Part shown: positions 35,077-46,752 of the stretch, in pieces | Layout: each line of letters begins with the position of its first letter | Numbering within the stretch: position 1 is the stretch's first letter | From: Quercus robur | Lineage: Eukaryota > Streptophyta > Magnoliopsida > Fagales > Fagaceae | DNA length: 64,000 nucleotides | Assembly: GCF_932294415.1 (NCBI RefSeq) | Contig: NC_065535.1 | Location: 87,002,862-87,066,861 of the forward strand | Direction: 5' to 3' | Program-made: the position numbers and the translations under genes | The notes under the pieces: generated by a model | Told to the model about the DNA's origin: nothing | Seen by the model: the letters and a program-made list of their open reading frames with translations, nothing else | Databases searched by the model: none

Positions 35077-35597
35077 TGTAAAAACTAGAAAGGCTAAATA
35101 GAATTGAGAGAATTTCATCGATTGAGAGTCAATTACAAGAAAATGAACTGAAATGAATAAATACATACAAGATGCTCTGTTTATATACACAGAAAAATAT
35201 AACCAACTCTATAATTGGCGCCAAAATCAGTTATTTGAATATTCTGGAAACTATACACGTGGCAAGCTTGAGTAACTAACTCCTGGATTTGTGGAACTGA
35301 CTCCTTCAACGATCCTAGATGAAGAACTCAGGATGTGGCATGGCCTCAAGTAATTCCAAGACTGCTGAGTTAATCAAGTCCTTTGATGCAAGCCTTGTGG
35401 TTTGAGTAGTGCACACCTCATCAGCAAATGCTACAGTACTTGCTGCCTTCATGGCCTGACCAGTGCACCTCGCATCAACAACTGCTGCACTGCCTGCTGC
35501 TTTTGTGGCTTGGCTAGTGCATCCCTCATCAGCAACTGCTGCACCACTAGCTACCTGTGTGGCTTAAGGCATGCAACATTGCTTTGCACTTTTAACA
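35077..35597 (-). repeat. 3' LTR of the copia element
   Basis: 521 bp, TG...CA ends in plus-strand reading (TGTAAAAACTAG to TTTTAACA). The last pol frame runs through the adjacent purine tract (CTTGAGGGGGAG on the minus strand, next to 35598) and stops inside this LTR at 35564. Confidence 0.95.
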
Positions 35598-37150
35598 CTC
35601 CCCCTCAAGAGCACAACTCTTGCCTTTTGGTCTTCTAAACCTGTATGAGGATACTCCACTTTAGAAGCAAAAATATTGATAACACCTAGCCTTTTGATCA
35701 ACCTTAAAAAGCTTTCCACTCCTAAGGCCTTGGTAAACACATCTGCTAACTGATTCTTAGTTGAAACATAGAAGGTTTTAAATGCACCATCAAGGATCTT
35801 ATTTCTCACAATATGGCAATCAGCTTCTATGTGTTTTAATCTCTCATGAAACACTAGATTTGCTGCTATATGAAGCGCTGCCTGGTTATCACAGTATATC
35901 AACACAAGCTTATCATGTTTAACATGTAAATCTTGTAGCAAATGCAAAATCCAAGTTAATTCACAGGTGGTTGTAGCCATGGCCCTATATTCAGCTTCTG
36001 CATTGGACCTAGACACTATGCTTTGTTTCTTAGACCTCCAGGACACTAAGGCATCACCAAGAAACACATAATAGCCTGTTAAAGACTTTCTTGTGTCAGG
36101 GCACTTTGCCCAATCTGCATTAAAATATGCCTTTAGGTGCAGATCAGATTCAGTGGGGAAGAAAACACCTTGACCAGGTGTTCCTTTTATGTATTGAAGT
36201 ATTCTAGTGGCTACTTTCATATGTGGTGCTCTAGGTTGTGCCAAGAATTGGCTGAGCCTATGCACTGCATATGTGATGTCTGGCTTGCTTAAGGTCAAAT
36301 ACATAAGCTTCCCAATCAACCTTTTGTATTGTCTTGGATTGGAAAGTAAATCCCCACCTCCTTTAGATAACTTCAACTGTTGTTCCATTGGGGTTTGAAC
36401 TAGTTTACACCCTTTCATACCAGTTTCTTCAAGGACTTCTAAAGCATACTTCCTCTGGGTTAGGCTGATCCCATTCTATTTCTTGCAATTTCTAAACCTA
36501 AGAAATACTTGAGTGATCCCGAATCCTCAATCCCAAACTTCTGATCCAATACTAACTTGAGAGAGACAACACAAGCATGATCATTGCCAGTGATTACCAT
36601 GTCTTCAACATAGACAAGTAGAGCAGTGAACAAAGACCCTTTGCTATGCACAAATAAGGAATGATCAGCCTAAGATTAAACAAAACTAAGCTCCTTTATT
36701 ATTTCTGACAGCTTTGTGTACCACTACCTAGAAGCCTGTCTCAAACCATAAAGAGACTTAACCAATTTACACACCCTAGGAGCAGCTAAAGAAGTAGAAG
36801 AAGAGGCTGAAACACACTCCCCCTTACTGTGAAAACCAGGTGGCAATGTCATATAGACCTCTTCATCCAAATCTCCATGGAGAAATGCATTATTGATATC
36901 CAATTGGTGTAAAGGCCACTGTTTGGTAGCACAAGAGCAAGCAAGACTCTCACTAAAATTGTTTTAGCAATAGGAGAGAAGGTTTCAAGGAAATCAAGGC
37001 CTTCCCTTTGAGTATAACCCTTAGCAACAAGCCTTGCTTTAAACCTCTCAACACTGCCATTAGGATTAAGTTTTACCTTATAAACCCACTTGTAGCCAAT
37101 GGGAGACTTACTAGGAGGCAAGGTAGTCACATCCCAAGTGTGATTCTACT
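35598..37150 (-). pseudogene. Copia reverse transcriptase / RNase H, broken
   Basis: RT blocks are seen at 37130-36849 ([36 protein letters not shown]) and 36651-36460, where the catalytic Y-V-D-D reads YVEDM. The second Asp survives but the first is Glu. RNase H is at 36418-35564 with SKKQSIVSRSNAEAEYRAMA and ADVFTKALG. The blocks are separated by stops and frame changes. Not functional. Confidence 0.9.
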
Positions 37151-37399
37151 CAAGGGCTTGGATTTCTTTGTCCATGGCAACCCCCCACAGTGGGTCTTGA
37201 ATAGCTTGGGAAAAACTGGCAGGTTCTTTGGGACTTGAACTGACTGCTAGCAAATAAGAATGATAGCAAGGCTCTAAATGGGAATAGGTAAGACATTGAT
37301 CAAGATCATAAGGGGCACCAGCTGCAATAGTAGTACAAGCGTCGTCCTGCAAATAAGTAGGAGGTCTAATATCCCTAGTGGACTTTCTTAGAGGTACTG

Positions 37400-38900
37400 G
37401 AGGCACTAAAGCAACTGGTGGAGATGAAATAGGCACCTGATCAGAATTAGGCACCTGGACAGGACTAGAAGAAGAAGTAGCATGAGAAGATAAAACAATA
37501 GGAACAAGTTGAACGTAAGAAGAAGGAACATCATCAAAACCAAGGAAGTAGAATCAGAAATGCTAATAGGAGTAACTAAATCATCAATACCAGCTGAGCA
37601 GGAAGCTTCAACAGTAGAAGGAATAAAGGGATCTGCAATATGAGGTGAAACAGAAGCAAAAGGGAAAGAATTTCCATTAAAAACCACATCCCTAGAGATG
37701 AACACCCTATTAGTAGACAAATCAAGAACCTTATAACCTTTCACCCCAAAAGGGTACCCCAAGAAAACACACTTAACAACTCTAGGTGCAAATTTAGACC
37801 TGTGATTAGAAAGAGTGGAAGCAAAGCATAAGCAACCAAACACTTTTAAATGTGCATAGCTAGGTGGATGACCAAAAAACACTTTAAAAGGAATTTGATT
37901 TGATAAAGTAGATGAGGGGATTCTATTGATTAAATAAACAGCAGCAAGTATAGCATGGCCCCACAAATGCAAAGGTAAATGGGATTGAAATATGAGAGCT
38001 CTTGCCACATTCAAGATGTGTTGGTGCTTCCTCTCAACAACAACATTCTGTTGAGGGGTTTCAACACAGTTTAAATGATGCAAGATGCCCTTTTTAGCAA
38101 AGAAATCTTTCATGAAGAATTCAGTCCCATTGTTTGACCTTAAATTTTTAATTTTCTTAGAAAATTGGGTTTCCACCATAGTGCAAAATTGTTCTAAAAC
38201 AGATTGTGTTTGAGACTTACACTTTAACAGATAAACCCAAGTGCACCTAGAGTAGTCATCAACAATGGTTAAGAAATACTTGCAATGATCAATGGTAGAG
38301 ACTGAGAAAGGTCCCCACAAATCACAATGAATCAACTCAAAGCAAGATTTAGAGTTTTTGTTTAGCAAGAGGACAAATGTCATAATTAAAGTTCTCAACA
38401 GAAGTGAAACTAGGTACATCATTTGGTTTTATTGAAGCCAATTTGGCATTGGATAGGTGACCCAATCTGGAGTGCTAGATTTGAACTTGTGAACTATGTA
38501 CAGAAGCTGCAATGGCAGGTGTAGAAGTGTTGCTCTTGTCCAGCAAGTAAAGTCTATTGCTTTCTCTACCTAGACCAAGTGTGCTCCAATGAGCAAGGTC
38601 CTGGATAAAGCATAAGTTTCCAAAGAAAATAAGGCAACAAGTAGTGGACTTGGCTAGTTGACTGACATAAATAAGATTGAAGCTAAATGATGGAACACAA
38701 AGAACATTATGAAGGATAAGATGTTCTAAGATTTTCACAATGCCAACATAAGTGACAGAAGCTACTTCTCCATTAGGCAAATTGACATAAGTGTTTAAAG
38801 TAGCAGTGAGAGTAGTGAAACATGTAATGGACTGCACCATATGATTAGTAGCCCCTGTGTCTATGACCCAATTAGTGGCATGAAAGACTTCTTTACTAAC
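37400..38900 (-). pseudogene. Copia protease and integrase, broken
   Basis: The protease active site is WVIDTGATNHM near 38855-38880. The GAG-pre-integrase region follows, cut by a TAG near 38475 at a position where the family has Trp. The integrase core is in the frame 38422-37406 with HCDLWGPFS and VERKHQHILNVAR. The second catalytic Asp is lost (RSNNGTEF instead of the usual R-S-D-N-G). Frame shift near 38410. Confidence 0.9.
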
Positions 38901-40612
38901 TACTTTGGCAGAAATAAATGGAATGCTTCAAGGAAGGAGTAAAATGAAGCAATGAATTGATACTTGACATGGTGTCAACAAAAGTGGAATTAACATTGTC
39001 TGAAGGTGTAATAGTTGTAGAAGTCACACCAGCTGCAGCAAGTACACTAGGAACTCCAGAAAGCATGCTAGAGACTGCAGCACTTGTACTAACATTTGTA
39101 ACATGGTGATTAGTACCTTGATCAGTTCCAGAGTTGAAAAGAGCAAGCAATTGCTCACACTGTGCCTTAGAAATAGGACACTGAGCAAATGTATTAGAAG
39201 GAACCTCAACAACTTGACCTTGAGGATATGAAACTTGATTAGCATTAGAATTAGGCTTGCCTTTGTGCTTGTACCCTGGTGGATAATCGTGAAGCTTGTA
39301 ACACTTGTCCACAGTGTGTCCAAGCATGTTACAATGAGTGCACAAAGGCCTCTCCTTCTTAGGACCACCTCTATTACCTAAATTCCCTCTAGTATTGGCA
39401 TACATTGCCACTGAATCAAGCTTAGGTGTGAAGGTAGCACCATGACCAATGCCTTTGTGAGATTCTTCTTGGAGAACTAGAGCATACACCTTGCTCATTG
39501 AAGGAAATGACTCAAGTATGAGAATATGACTCCTTAGAGTCTCAAAACTCTCATTGTGCCCCATCAAGAACCTTATAACATAGGATTTCTCATGTGCAAT
39601 GCTTAGAATCTTCATTGCTTTGTTAAGGATATTTGTGGGATATTTTGTGGTATGATTGTAATGGGATCTTTGTGGGATATTTTGTGGGATGACTGTAAGG
39701 CCATTGTGCACGTGTATTAGTAGTTCAGTACTGTATAGTGTGGGTTGTAATTGCTGGTGTTGTAATATGCAAGGCAGTCACAGGGTGGCAGGTCAGTTAG
39801 TTAGAAGTTAGTTAGGGAATTGGGTTTAGTTGGAGTAAGGGTTAGTTGGAGTAGTACTAGACACGGGTTAGAAGGTAAGGCATTAGTCAAGGGTATAAAG
39901 GGAAAGGTTGTACAGAAATATCAATAAGATGATTGGTCCCAATTTTGCTTCCTCTTTCTCTTTGTTTCCTTTCTCTGTTATTTTCTCTTTCCCATTGGAG
40001 GACCAGCTGACCTCGAATCCAACTAGAGAAACCCAAATCCATTCATTCCACTCCTAACATGCTCCACAAGTACAGGCTGGTAAAGGTTCATAATGAAGCA
40101 ATTGATCCCAAAGCTTTTTGAATTTAGAGTAATATTCAGTCACTAATAATTGGCCCTGAGTTATCTGTGAAATTTCTTGTTAAAGATTATAGATCTTTGG
40201 TCCATTTCCCTGAGAGAACACACACTGCAACTCAAGCCACATCTCCCTCGTAGTCTCACAGTACATGATGTTGCTTGAAACATCAACATGCATGGAATTG
40301 ATCAACCAAGAAAGCACCATTGTGTTACAACTTTCCCAATCTTCGTACAAAGGAGAATCAATTTTAGGTTTAACAATCTTACCATTCATGAATTCTATCT
40401 TTTTCTTGGCAATTAGCGCTAGAACCATAGCCTTAGACCAAGATTAATAATTCTTCATTCCCAACAATGGTTGAGTGACCAAGATATTTCCTGGATTCTC
40501 ACTTGCACTAAGAAAAAATTGATTGGGAGAATCGGTCTGTGTTAGATTGAGGAACGTGTTGTATGGATTGATTGTGCATAGGATTAGAGTCACCTCCTTC
40601 AGCAGAAGCCAT
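38900..40612 (-). pseudogene. Copia gag, interrupted by a solo LTR
   Basis: Start ATG at 40610-40612 (MASAEGGDSNPMHNQSIQ). After early stops the gag frame continues at 40428-40180 (GKIVKPKIDSPLYEDWES). A solo LTR occupies 39621-40059; the frame resumes at 39619 (KAMKILSIAHEKSYVIRFLM) with the zinc knuckle CTHCNMLGHTVDKC. An apparent ORF start at 39711 lies in the inserted LTR and is accidental. Confidence 0.88.
39621..40059 (+). mobile_element. Solo LTR inserted in the copia gag
   Basis: 439 bp with ends TGTTAAGGA and TCCTAACA (inverted TGTTA/TAACA). Flanks are TGCTT (39616-39620) and TGCTC (40060-40064), a 5-bp duplication with one mismatch. A TATAAA at about 39895 puts its promoter on the plus strand, opposite to the host element. 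It is younger than the copia insertion it sits in. Confidence 0.88.
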
Positions 40613-40803
40613 TGATGCTATTCAAGAGCTTGAATGAAACTTCTAGTGGAATTGGAAAAGAAAACAAGAAATTCTTCAAGATTCAGTATCAACAAGGATG
40701 AATTAGGACTCTGTGAACTAGAATTCAAGAATTTCTTGAAGTAATATATGTTTGGTAAGCAAGAAAATTTCGTAATGAAAAACGAAACTAGCACATGCTA
40801 GAG

Positions 40804-40815
40804 GCTCTGATACCA
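40804..40815 (-). promoter_or_regulatory. Primer binding site (initiator Met tRNA)
   Basis: TGGTATCAGAGC on the minus strand, directly abutting the 5' LTR. It is the standard copia primer site complementary to the 3' part of initiator-methionine tRNA. Confidence 0.93.
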
Positions 40816-41335
40816 TGTAATAACTAGAAAGGCTAAATAGAATTGAGAGAATTTCATTGATTGAGAGTCAATTACAAGAAAATGAACTGAAATGAATAAA
40901 TACATACAAGATGCTCTGTTTATATACACAGAAAATATAACCAACTCTATAATTGGCGCCAAAATCAGTTATTTGAATATTCTGGAAACAGTACACGTGG
41001 CAAGCTTGAGTAACTAACTCCTGGATTTGTGGAACTGGCTCCTTCAATGATCTTGGATGAAAAACTCATGATGTGGCATGGCCTCAAGTAATTCCAAGAT
41101 TGCTAAGTTAATCAAGTCCCTTGATGCAAGCCTTGTGGTCTGAGTAGTGCACACCTCATCAGCAAATGCTGCATTATTTGCTGTCTTCATGGCCTGACCA
41201 ATGCACCTAGCATCAGCAACTGCTACACTGCTTGCTGCTCTTGTGGCTTGGCTAGTGCATCCCTCATCAGCAACTACTACACCACTAGCTACATGTGTGG
41301 CTTGAGGCATGCAACATTGTTTTGCACTTTTAACA
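40816..41335 (-). repeat. 5' LTR of the copia element
   Basis: 520 bp pair of 35077-35597; TG...CA ends and CTATG duplication as described for the element. Confidence 0.95.
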
Positions 41336-41340
41336 CTATG

Positions 41341-42200
41341 ATTGTAAGAATATACAACTAGAATAAAAACTAAACTTCAAGCTTACTATTGTCACAGGAA
41401 AGATAGTATTTATAACATTTGAATTAATATGAGAAGATGAATTTGAATTACAAACAAATTCTATCACTAAGAATAAGATTTTATTGCTTCTATCTTATCC
41501 AAATCTTTACAATTTGATACCTTATCTCTTACCTCTAAAAAATCAGCGTTTTTAGCATTTGGCAATAATAATAGATAAGGAGCCACATCTTACAACAACA
41601 AAAAACCAATAGCTTTGTCTACAATTTCATTACATTAAAATAAAAAAAGAAAGAGACATGCATTGATGTATCCATTTGGATTTGAAAGCCATTACATCTC
41701 TTAGAAAGCTCCATCCCTTATCTTATTATGCCTTCTCTGTATCTACCTTCAAAGCCATCTCAACTACTTTACCCTTTCTCCTCATTTCATGCAGCAACTA
41801 ATACACACATTCATCTTGTCAATTCTCCTAGTTTGAATACTACAAAATGTAGCCTCATTCCATTGCTTCAAGGTTTTATTTGGTCTCCTTGACCTTGTTG
41901 CACAATCTTTACTCTATAGACCGGCAAACCCCAAACATCTTTACCTCCAGTGGATGTTTACCAAAGCCTTGTCTAATCTGTCTTTTATATGAGCAACCCA
42001 TAATTTTATTTTTTATTTTAATTAGTAAATGGGGGAGGAGGAATTTCAACCCAATTAAGCTATAAATCTCTTGGCATTTGACTAGGTAAATTTTACTCCT
42101 GAGAAATCAATGTCTACTAGTCCTTCTAAAAGTTCACTAAAAATGTTGTAATCTCCAAGTTTTCTGGTATATCAACTTAGATTTAAGTAAATATAATCAA
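41341..42200. other. Intergenic, no gene seen
   Basis: AT-rich flank of the copia element. No exon-like sequence recognised. Confidence 0.45.
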
Positions 42201-42201
42201 T

Positions 42202-42234
<33 letters not shown>

Positions 42235-43887
42235 CAGAGACCTTATGTGGGAAAGCACGAGGTCCTGCTAAGTGGCACATTGTATGATACCCTTCTCATT
42301 TAGGCTTCCACCTCATTTAAGCATTTATGTCAAACTATTAAGTAATGGCAAATGCATTTATTTCAATGTATTATTAAAATTCAAAAAAATTGTATACATT
42401 TATAACTTTATATGCTTTGAATTGGTATGGATGGATTTAAAAAGTCATGGGAAATGTAGGAATAAAATTCAAAGAATTTGTATACATTTATAACTTTACA
42501 TGCTTTGAATTGATACGGATAGATCTAAAAAATCATGGGTAAGGTAGGAATCAAAAAAACTTTTCAATTTTCAGCATAAGACTAACTTCAATGCAGAATT
42601 GCAAGAGTCGAATTCAATGAATTGGGCAAATATTATTTGTCTCCACACCAATTCAATATTCAATTCAATTCAATATATATAAAAGCAGAGACTTCATGTG
42701 GGAAAGCATGAGTTTTTGCCAAGTGGCACATTGTATGACATCTTTCATATTTAGGCTTCCACCTCGCCAAAGGCCTTGTAGCTGAATTGGCACCTCCCCA
42801 TGTACAAAGTGCTTGGGGGTCTAGGGGGGAAAGGGTTCAAACTGCAGGGTTAGCAGTATGTTGTAATTATTTTTCAAAAAAACAAAAAAAAGGCTTCCAC
42901 CTCATCTAAATTTAGCATTTATGTCAAATTATTAAGTAATGACCAATGCATTTATTTTAATGTACTAATAAAATTCAAAGAATTTGTATACATCTATAAC
43001 TTTACGTGCTTTGAATTGATATGGATGGATTTAAAAAGTCATAGGAAATGTAGGAATAAAATTCAAAGCATTTGTATACATTAATAACTTTACATGCTTT
43101 GAATTGATATAAATGGATCTAAAAAGTCATGGGAAGTGTAGGAATCAAAATAACTTTTCAATTTTCTACATAAGACTAACTTCAATGCAGAATTGCAAGA
43201 GTCAAATTCAATAAATTGTGCAAATATTATTTGTCTCCACATTTGTCTAGTATAAATCTCCATTTCCATTGAACTTAAAAATTAAACTTCCATAATTTTC
43301 TCACAATATCTTTGTTTTTCTTTCTGAGAGGTATGTTAATTTTCAAAATATTACGTTCGTCTTAATTATTTTGTTTAGATTTTATGTATACGGTTTTACT
43401 TATGTAGCATTGTAATTTATTTAGGCTTATTTTTTCATATTATGTGCCAAATTATATTTTTGGTTTTCTGTATGATGCGTATACCTGGTAAGAATCTATT
43501 TTTGGCTACTTTTAGTTCAATTAAAATTTGGAGGTTAAATTGTGATATTATTGCATCACTATGACATTATTTTTTCTTTTTTTGTATCATGAAATTCTAG
43601 ACGTTTTTATTGTTAATTGATATATAAAACATAAATAATACAAGAAAGACACCTAGGAACCAACAGGTTTGTAGGTGACAATTTCACTATGATCTAGTGA
43701 CATTTATTGGTTGCATGAATTAGAGGAATTTTCCCCCCAATGTATTTAGTTTGAATTTAGTTTTAGTAGAAAACCTTATAGATTAAGTGGGACTAACAAT
43801 AATAGTATTCATGAAATCAATAGTTCATAAATAATTTCTTACAAAATTTATCAAAATGCACCGCGCATCCCGCGGGACATAGGCTAG
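42201..43887 (+). mobile_element. Non-autonomous Helitron with a tandemly repeated 5' part
   Basis: The 3' end has the hairpin CCGCG-catcc-CGCGG (43861-43875) and 12 bases later the CTAG terminus (43884-43887), inserted before T. Two 5' starts of the form TCAATATATA...AAAAGCAGAGAC are present, at 42201 and 42670. The first copy (42201-42669) lacks the 3' end; the second runs to 43887. TC start, CTRR end, terminal hairpin and A/T insertion site define Helitrons. No Rep/helicase is encoded. Each copy also contains an internal duplication of about 95-100 bp (units with AATTTGTATACAT..ATAACTTTA..TGCTTTGAATTGATA). Confidence 0.85.
42766..42890 (+). mobile_element. tRNA-derived SINE with intact target duplication
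   Basis: 125 bp with box A-like TTGTAGCTGAATTGGCAC, box B GGGTTCAAACTGC and an A-rich tail (CAAAAAAACAAAAAAAA). It is flanked by a perfect 13-bp duplication AGGCTTCCACCTC (42753-42765, 42891-42903). The first Helitron copy near 42302-42314 shows the empty site. This is the best-defined SINE in the window. Confidence 0.92.
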
Positions 43888-43980
43888 TTGTATTAAACTC
43901 AAGTACAGCTCATTAGGTTTTTCAATTGAATTTGGCCACTTGTTGCATTACCCAATAAAACACAAATACTATACAATTAA

Positions 43981-44121
43981 TGGGCCCGTTTGTTACTGTT
44001 ACTAGAACAACAGTTTTCAGTGTTTAAATAACATTACACGTATTTTCACACACTTTTTCACCCACACGTATTTCCAAAAAATACAGACAACGTTATTAGA
44101 GCAATATTATCAAACGAGCCC
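43981..44121. mobile_element. Small MITE with GGGCCCGTTTG ends
   Basis: About 141 bp, left end TGGGCCCGTTTGTTA, right end reversed GGGCTCGTTTGATAA, inner inverted words (CTAGAACAACAG against its near complement CGTTATTAGAGCAA). Flanked by TAA on both sides (43978-43980, 44122-44124), a 3-bp duplication typical of Tourist/PIF elements. Confidence 0.65.
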
Positions 44122-44486
44122 TAAATTCCATTTGTCTAGAAGTATTGTTTTCATCAGATAAGTCAGTATGTACATATCAGATCCATTTTAAGAGCGTGTT
44201 TGGACTTCGAATCAGCCTAATTCCTAAAACAGTAAGACTTTAATACCATTGAATTCATTTTCCACAACCAAAAAAAAAAGAAATTATTGAATTGAAGCTA
44301 AAACAAACATATCCTGATTAGTTTTAAAAACCCATAAAAGAAAAATACGAGATCAGCAAAAAAAAAAAAACTAAATCTATTTTAAAGAAAAATGAAAACT
44401 TGGGTAGGGGTGGGGGGGGGGGGGTAAAGGGAGGGAGGCTTAGATTCGCCTTTTCTCAGACAAAAGAGAAAAAAAGGCACACCGCC

Positions 44487-44618
44487 ATGGCTGCAACAAA
44501 GAGACAAGCTCTGTGGGTAAAGGGCATAAAAGTCATTTTGCCACAGTATCATATCAAATGGGGAGCAAAATCCAAATGTGGCACAAAAATCAGTCCAAGA
44601 AAATCCCATATTCTTTAA
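44487..44618 (+). other. Third copy of the short ATG-anchored segment
   Basis: ACCGCCATGGCTGC.ACAAAGAGA as at 23405 and 28307, followed by a related AAAGGGCATAA.AGTCATTTT. The 43-codon frame (MAATKRQALWVKGIKVILPQ) diverges after about 20 codons. Similarity extends upstream for about 60 bases (GAGGCT.AG...TTCTC.GA.AA) but the remainder is unrelated. Function unknown. Confidence 0.3.
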
Positions 44619-44621
44619 TAA

Positions 44622-45171
44622 ACTAAGCAAAAAGATGTCATCGTGTAAATAATTATTCAGCCTGAATACACAACCAAAAGCATCTTCCATTCTTCCCACA
44701 TCATTTTTTTTACAACAAACGAAAGAAATTATCAAATTAAACACAAACTAACTACTGAAAATGGTATTGCATCAACAAAATTATCTTTATTTGACAACAA
44801 GCAACTGTAAAGAACAAAACATAATAACTAGACAAAGAAGAAATGAATAGCAGAATCCCACCTCAATTAAAGCAAACCAAACTCAAATAGCAAAATTCAG
44901 AATCTTAATCCCACAAGAATCTAGAGACTTAGTAATATAAACAATAAAAAGAACAATCAGCAAACACACAATAAGATAGAGGCAAGAAATTAGAGTTAGA
45001 ACTGAGTCTTTAGGAGGGGACTGCAAAACCAAAAAAACCTGTTAAATTGTCAGCACTTCTCATTCAATCAAGCACATTAGGCCATCCCAAAAACCCACAA
45101 TTTTCAAACCCAAGCAAAATTATCAAGCTTTAGACTTAACAAGAAAATTCAGCCATCAAACTAACAAAATG
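44622..45171. other. Intergenic, no gene seen
   Basis: A-rich DNA up to the Sirevirus-like insertion. It originally continued directly into 54375. Confidence 0.4.
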
Positions 45172-45176
45172 AGACC

Positions 45177-46187
45177 TGATAGGCCAAAAACGAATTCACC
45201 CCTTGTGATAAATTAACCAATTAATTTAACCAAGTGAATTAATTAAGTTAATTTACATGCAAATTCATGGTAGCACAAACAAATCACCAATAAACTAATT
45301 ATGCAGCGGAAAATAAATAACACGGTGATTTGTTTACGAATGGGGAAAACCTAACGGCAAAAACCCCACTGGGTGATTTTCAGGTCATTACTCTCGAAAT
45401 TCCACTATTATCACAACAAGTGGTTACAAGTAAAGGAATCCCAAGTACCTTACCAACCTACAGTTGAACCCTTACCCCAATACCTAATTGAACTTGTTCT
45501 GTAGTGACAGTTCCCTTTTCGATGCACAACTCCCAAGTATGTGACTAACCAATTGCGTGGATCTCAGTACGCGACTTCAATCACCAACTAAGAAGGTTGT
45601 TGGCTACAAAGTTCTTCAGTTCATTCACATGATGAAGATCAAGAAGATGCTTGGTCACAAAACCCTACGGTGCACATACACAGCAACTTCTTCCAGAGAA
45701 AGAGATGAACTAGGGCTAGAACTTCGTCTCCGTTCACAATTTGCTTGAACAGAGTTTTCTCAATGCTTGTGCAACTTGTGAACTGTTTGACGGCCTTTAA
45801 AACAATCCTTTTGTATGTCTAGGGTTAGGAGAAAAGAAGGCCCAAAGACACATCTACGGATCCCAAGAAAAACAGATTGGAAATTCTATTTTTGTAAACC
45901 TCGATAAATCGAAGCTGTCGAGCATCTGTCGAGCCACGGGGCTAAAACAGCTTTTTAAACCTTGACACATGCTAACTGTCGAGCTTTAGTAACTCTGTAC
46001 TTTCAGCTTGTTTTCTTGGACAGACTTGAAGACTTCAACACTTGATCTTGAAACATGGTTTCTTGAAGTATTTAAACACACCCTAAATTTACCCAAATAC
46101 AAGTAAAGTGCGTTTTGTTAAAGGATAAGCCAATTACATAAAATAGTGACATATGTTCCTAACAAGTGAATCACATATGTCCTAACA
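45177..46187 (-). repeat. 3' LTR of the Sirevirus-like element
   Basis: 1011 bp, TGATAGGCC to GTCCTAACA. Contains several GTCGAG/TCGA words near 45900-45990. Confidence 0.95.
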
Positions 46188-46752
46188 ATCTCCCCCTTTG
46201 GCAATCCGTGACAAAACCACAACAAACAAATGAACATACGAGAGAAGTCATAAATCACTCAACTCATACTCACTTGTTGAATACAATAAAATCTATCCTA
46301 ACACAAACTCTTGAAAAAATTTGCAAGAAGAAAGTTTATGGCAAGTAAACTTTGACAACCTATATTTCTAAAACACTTTAAACAAAACTCATCAAGGCAT
46401 ATTTGTGTGAAGCAGAAATAATAGATTGCAAACACATAATAAGAAGCATGTGCATAAAAAGAGAAAAGAAACAACACATGTAAGGGTAGGTGAAAGAAAA
46501 ACATACATCAACATATATAAGGAAGATAAATACAATGTATGCCAAAAAAATTATCACAAGACCTAAAGTACAAGAACAATGTATCTATAAAAGAAAGAAA
46601 AGAAAAGAAAAGATACATAAAATCCTCACTACATCCCTCATATCAACACTTCCCCTAACAAAATGTCCTATACTAACTCTCCTCCTAAGTATGACTACTC
46701 TCATATCAAAACTACTCCCCCTTTTTGTCATGAGTGACAAAGGGTAAGAGTG

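Larger units (their letters stand above)
35077..41335 (-). mobile_element. Ty1/copia LTR retrotransposon, complete but defective
   Basis: 6.26 kb with LTRs at 35077-35597 and 40816-41335 and a perfect 5-bp target duplication CTATG (35072-35076, 41336-41340). On the minus strand the order is 5' LTR, initiator-Met primer site, gag with a CCHC knuckle, protease, integrase, reverse transcriptase, RNase H, purine tract, 3' LTR; integrase before RT defines copia. The LTRs differ at about 29 positions by eye, near 5-6%. Every coding block is interrupted, and a 439-bp foreign solo LTR sits in gag. Confidence 0.96.

Noticed and set aside
38896-39711. Apparent ORF start at 39711 as a gag start
   Set aside because: The first 30 codons belong to the inserted solo LTR; the real gag start is at 40610-40612.
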